The position numbers and the translations under genes are program-made. A stretch of DNA of 8,822 bases from Ignavibacteria bacterium (GTDB lineage Bacteria; Bacteroidota; Ignavibacteria; Ignavibacteriales; Melioribacteraceae), in the NCBI GenBank assembly GCA_003233295.1, contig QILJ01000202.1, positions 1 through 8,822 of the forward strand, written 5' to 3'. Under the pieces are notes generated by a model that worked only from the letters and a program-made list of their open reading frames with translations, was not told the DNA's origin and made no database searches. Shown here in pieces: positions 7,668-8,822 of this stretch (its first letter is position 1; every line of letters begins with the position of its first letter).

Positions 7668-7896
7668 TAAACCGAAAGAAGGAATTCCAAAGAATATTCT
7701 AAAAAATGCTGCACAGCTAGCGGCATATCATAGTAAAGCTAAGACAGCAAAACTCGCTCCTGTTTCATATACGTTTGGTAAATACGTTAGAAAGAAAAAA
7801 GGAATGGATCCCGGCAAAGTTTTGCTGATGAAAGAAAACGTTCTACTAGTTAGACCGGAAATCCCTAAAAATGCAGTATTAGTAACTGATGAATAA
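7621..7896 (+). pseudogene. rqcH: NFACT-R domain (DUF814) fragment, C-terminal part of the same frameshifted gene
   Basis: From the duplication onward the displaced frame encodes the remainder of the NFACT-R RNA-binding domain: HARGLPGSHVVLRV, then ILKNAAQLAAYHSKAK, YTFGKYVRKKKGMDPGKVLL and a C-terminal VLLVRPEIP. These are the expected conserved blocks in order, 90 residues from the histidine codon at 7624 to the stop at 7894-7896. An ATG at 7621 lies in this frame, but no ribosome binding site precedes it, so independent translation is doubtful. The frame is open upstream to 7552, but those extra residues are only a shadow of the upstream reading frame. The stop overlaps the start of the next gene by 8 bases (ATGAATAA), the usual sign of translational coupling, which the frameshift would disturb. 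Confidence 0.85.
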
Positions 7897-8791
7897 ATCT
7901 ATAACTAAAAGTAACATTATAGAGTATCAATCAGAGGTGAACAGACCTTTAGTGCTCGACGGAGCGCTTGGAAGTATTTTGCAGATGAGTGATAGTCAAC
8001 GTCATCCCGTTCTTTGGTCTTCATATTTGAACATCACTAATCCGGAAGCAGTTATTGATCTTCACAAAAAGTATATAAAAGCCGGCGCTGATATTATTAC
8101 GACAAATACTTTCCGCACTAATCCCGCCGCATACAAAAAAGCCGATCTAAAAATATACAATTCCGAATTTGTTCACAGAAGTATTGAATTGGCAAAAACT
8201 GCGTCGGAAGGAAATAAGAATATTTTCATCGCTGCATCAAATCCTCCTGCTGAAGATTCGTATCAACCGGAAAGAAAATTATCTCAAAAGCAGATTGAAG
8301 AAAATCATAGGGATCACATTGACATGCTTTGGGATTCCGGCTGTGATTTTATTCTGAATGAAACACAAAGCCATTTTGATGAGATAAAAATAATATCGAA
8401 GCACTGCAGCGAAAACGATATCCCTTTTATTATCAGTTTGTTCATTACTCCCGATATTAAAATTATGAGCGGTGAGGATCTTGCTTACATATTCGACTTT
8501 ATTAAAGATCACTCCCCTATTGCAATTGGGATAAATTGTGTTTATCCTGAAACATTTAATTTATTAAGGTCTAAAATCACCTTTAATTATAGATGGGGTT
8601 ATTATTTGAATTGTGGTTCCGGTAATTATAACGATTCTGAAATTTATGAAGGAGTTACTCCCAGCGAATATGGTGGGATAGTTAAAAAATATTACGCTCC
8701 CGATCTTTTCTTTATCGGTTCTTGCTGCGGCTCTACTCCATCACATACAAAAGCGATTAAGGATGCTATTGATGAGCAAAAGAATAATTAA
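7889..8791 (+). CDS. Homocysteine S-methyltransferase family protein
   Basis: A 300-residue cytoplasmic TIM-barrel enzyme, the usual length for stand-alone members. LVLDGALGSILQ (21-32) is the first-strand motif. GADIITTNTFRTN (66-78) and FILNETQSHFDEI (154-166) are further barrel motifs. The zinc site that activates the homocysteine thiol is complete: C217 (GINC) plus the C279-C280 pair (GSCCGS). These enzymes transfer a methyl group to homocysteine to form methionine, from S-methylmethionine, S-adenosylmethionine or, in MetH-type modules, methylcobalamin. No cobalamin, folate or MTHFR domain is present here. The methyl donor is unknown, and action on another thiol or selenol cannot be excluded. 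It starts inside the NFACT stop (8-base overlap) and its last 20 bases overlap the next start, so it looks like the middle gene of a coupled operon. Confidence 0.9.
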   Translation: MNKSITKSNIIEYQSEVNRPLVLDGALGSILQMSDSQRHPVLWSSYLNITNPEAVIDLHKKYIKAGADIITTNTFRTNPAAYKKADLKIYNSEFVHRSIELAKTASEGNKNIFIAASNPPAEDSYQPERKLSQKQIEENHRDHIDMLWDSGCDFILNETQSHFDEIKIISKHCSENDIPFIISLFITPDIKIMSGEDLAYIFDFIKDHSPIAIGINCVYPETFNLLRSKITFNYRWGYYLNCGSGNYNDSEIYEGVTPSEYGGIVKKYYAPDLFFIGSCCGSTPSHTKAIKDAIDEQKNN

Positions 8792-8822
8792 GGCTACGGC
8801 TAAAATAAATATTGGATTGAAC
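8772..8822 (+). CDS. ispE: 4-diphosphocytidyl-2-C-methyl-D-erythritol kinase, first 17 codons (cut by right edge)
   Basis: An ATG at 8772 inside the end of the methyltransferase gene opens a frame that stays open to the last base: MSKRIIKATAKINIGLN. The block KATAKINIGLN matches the characteristic N-terminus of IspE (K-APAKINLxL), the GHMP kinase that phosphorylates CDP-methylerythritol in the non-mevalonate isoprenoid pathway. AAGGA at 8759-8763, eight bases upstream, is a good ribosome binding site and supports the start. The 20-base overlap with the preceding gene suggests translational coupling. Only 17 residues are visible, so the kinase motifs that would confirm the call lie outside the window. 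Confidence 0.75.
   Translation, partial: MSKRIIKATAKINIGLN

Noticed and set aside
8169..8512. Short open frames on both strands inside the methyltransferase gene
   Set aside because: Fully covered by a gene with intact catalytic motifs; no ribosome binding site or family similarity.

Overview
The window looks like ordinary chromosome from a low-GC, Gram-negative bacterium of the Bacteroidota/Chlorobiota/Ignavibacteria group. This rests on the Bacteroidetes-type alternative GlmU-like protein, a close pair of POT peptide transporters, a free-standing PASTA protein, and AT-rich spacers with clear Shine-Dalgarno sites (AGGAG, GGAG, GAGGAA). The lineage is an inference from protein style, not from a marker gene. 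I see no rRNA, tRNA, CRISPR array, insertion sequence or phage gene.

Layout. Positions 634 to 2 (minus strand) hold the first 211 codons of a membrane-anchored PASTA protein that runs off the left edge. A 162-bp divergent spacer with a perfect 16-bp palindrome separates it from two plus-strand POT/PTR-family peptide transporters (797-2212 and 2287-3789). A hairpin lies between the two transporters, and a strong intrinsic terminator (3801-3840) closes the unit. After about 200 bp of AT-rich spacer comes an amino-sugar pair: a GlmU-like sugar nucleotidyltransferase/acyltransferase (4042-5310) and glucosamine-6-phosphate deaminase NagB (5350-6168), closed by a second terminator (6192-6230). A third unit follows: an NFACT/RqcH-like gene (6267-7896) broken by a 4-bp tandem duplication at 7620-7627, a homocysteine S-methyltransferase family gene (7889-8791) whose start overlaps the NFACT stop, and the first 17 codons of what looks like ispE (8772-8822, cut by the right edge).

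How the genes fit together. The transporters would bring in di- and tripeptides. The GlmU-like/NagB pair places UDP-GlcNAc synthesis beside GlcN6P breakdown, so it sits at the junction of cell-wall precursors and glycolysis. The last unit is a tightly packed housekeeping run (ribosome rescue, methionine metabolism, isoprenoid synthesis) with overlapping starts and stops that suggest translational coupling.

The clearest anomaly is the NFACT frameshift. I found no convincing undescribed system; the other findings are modest variations on known families and candidate regulatory DNA.
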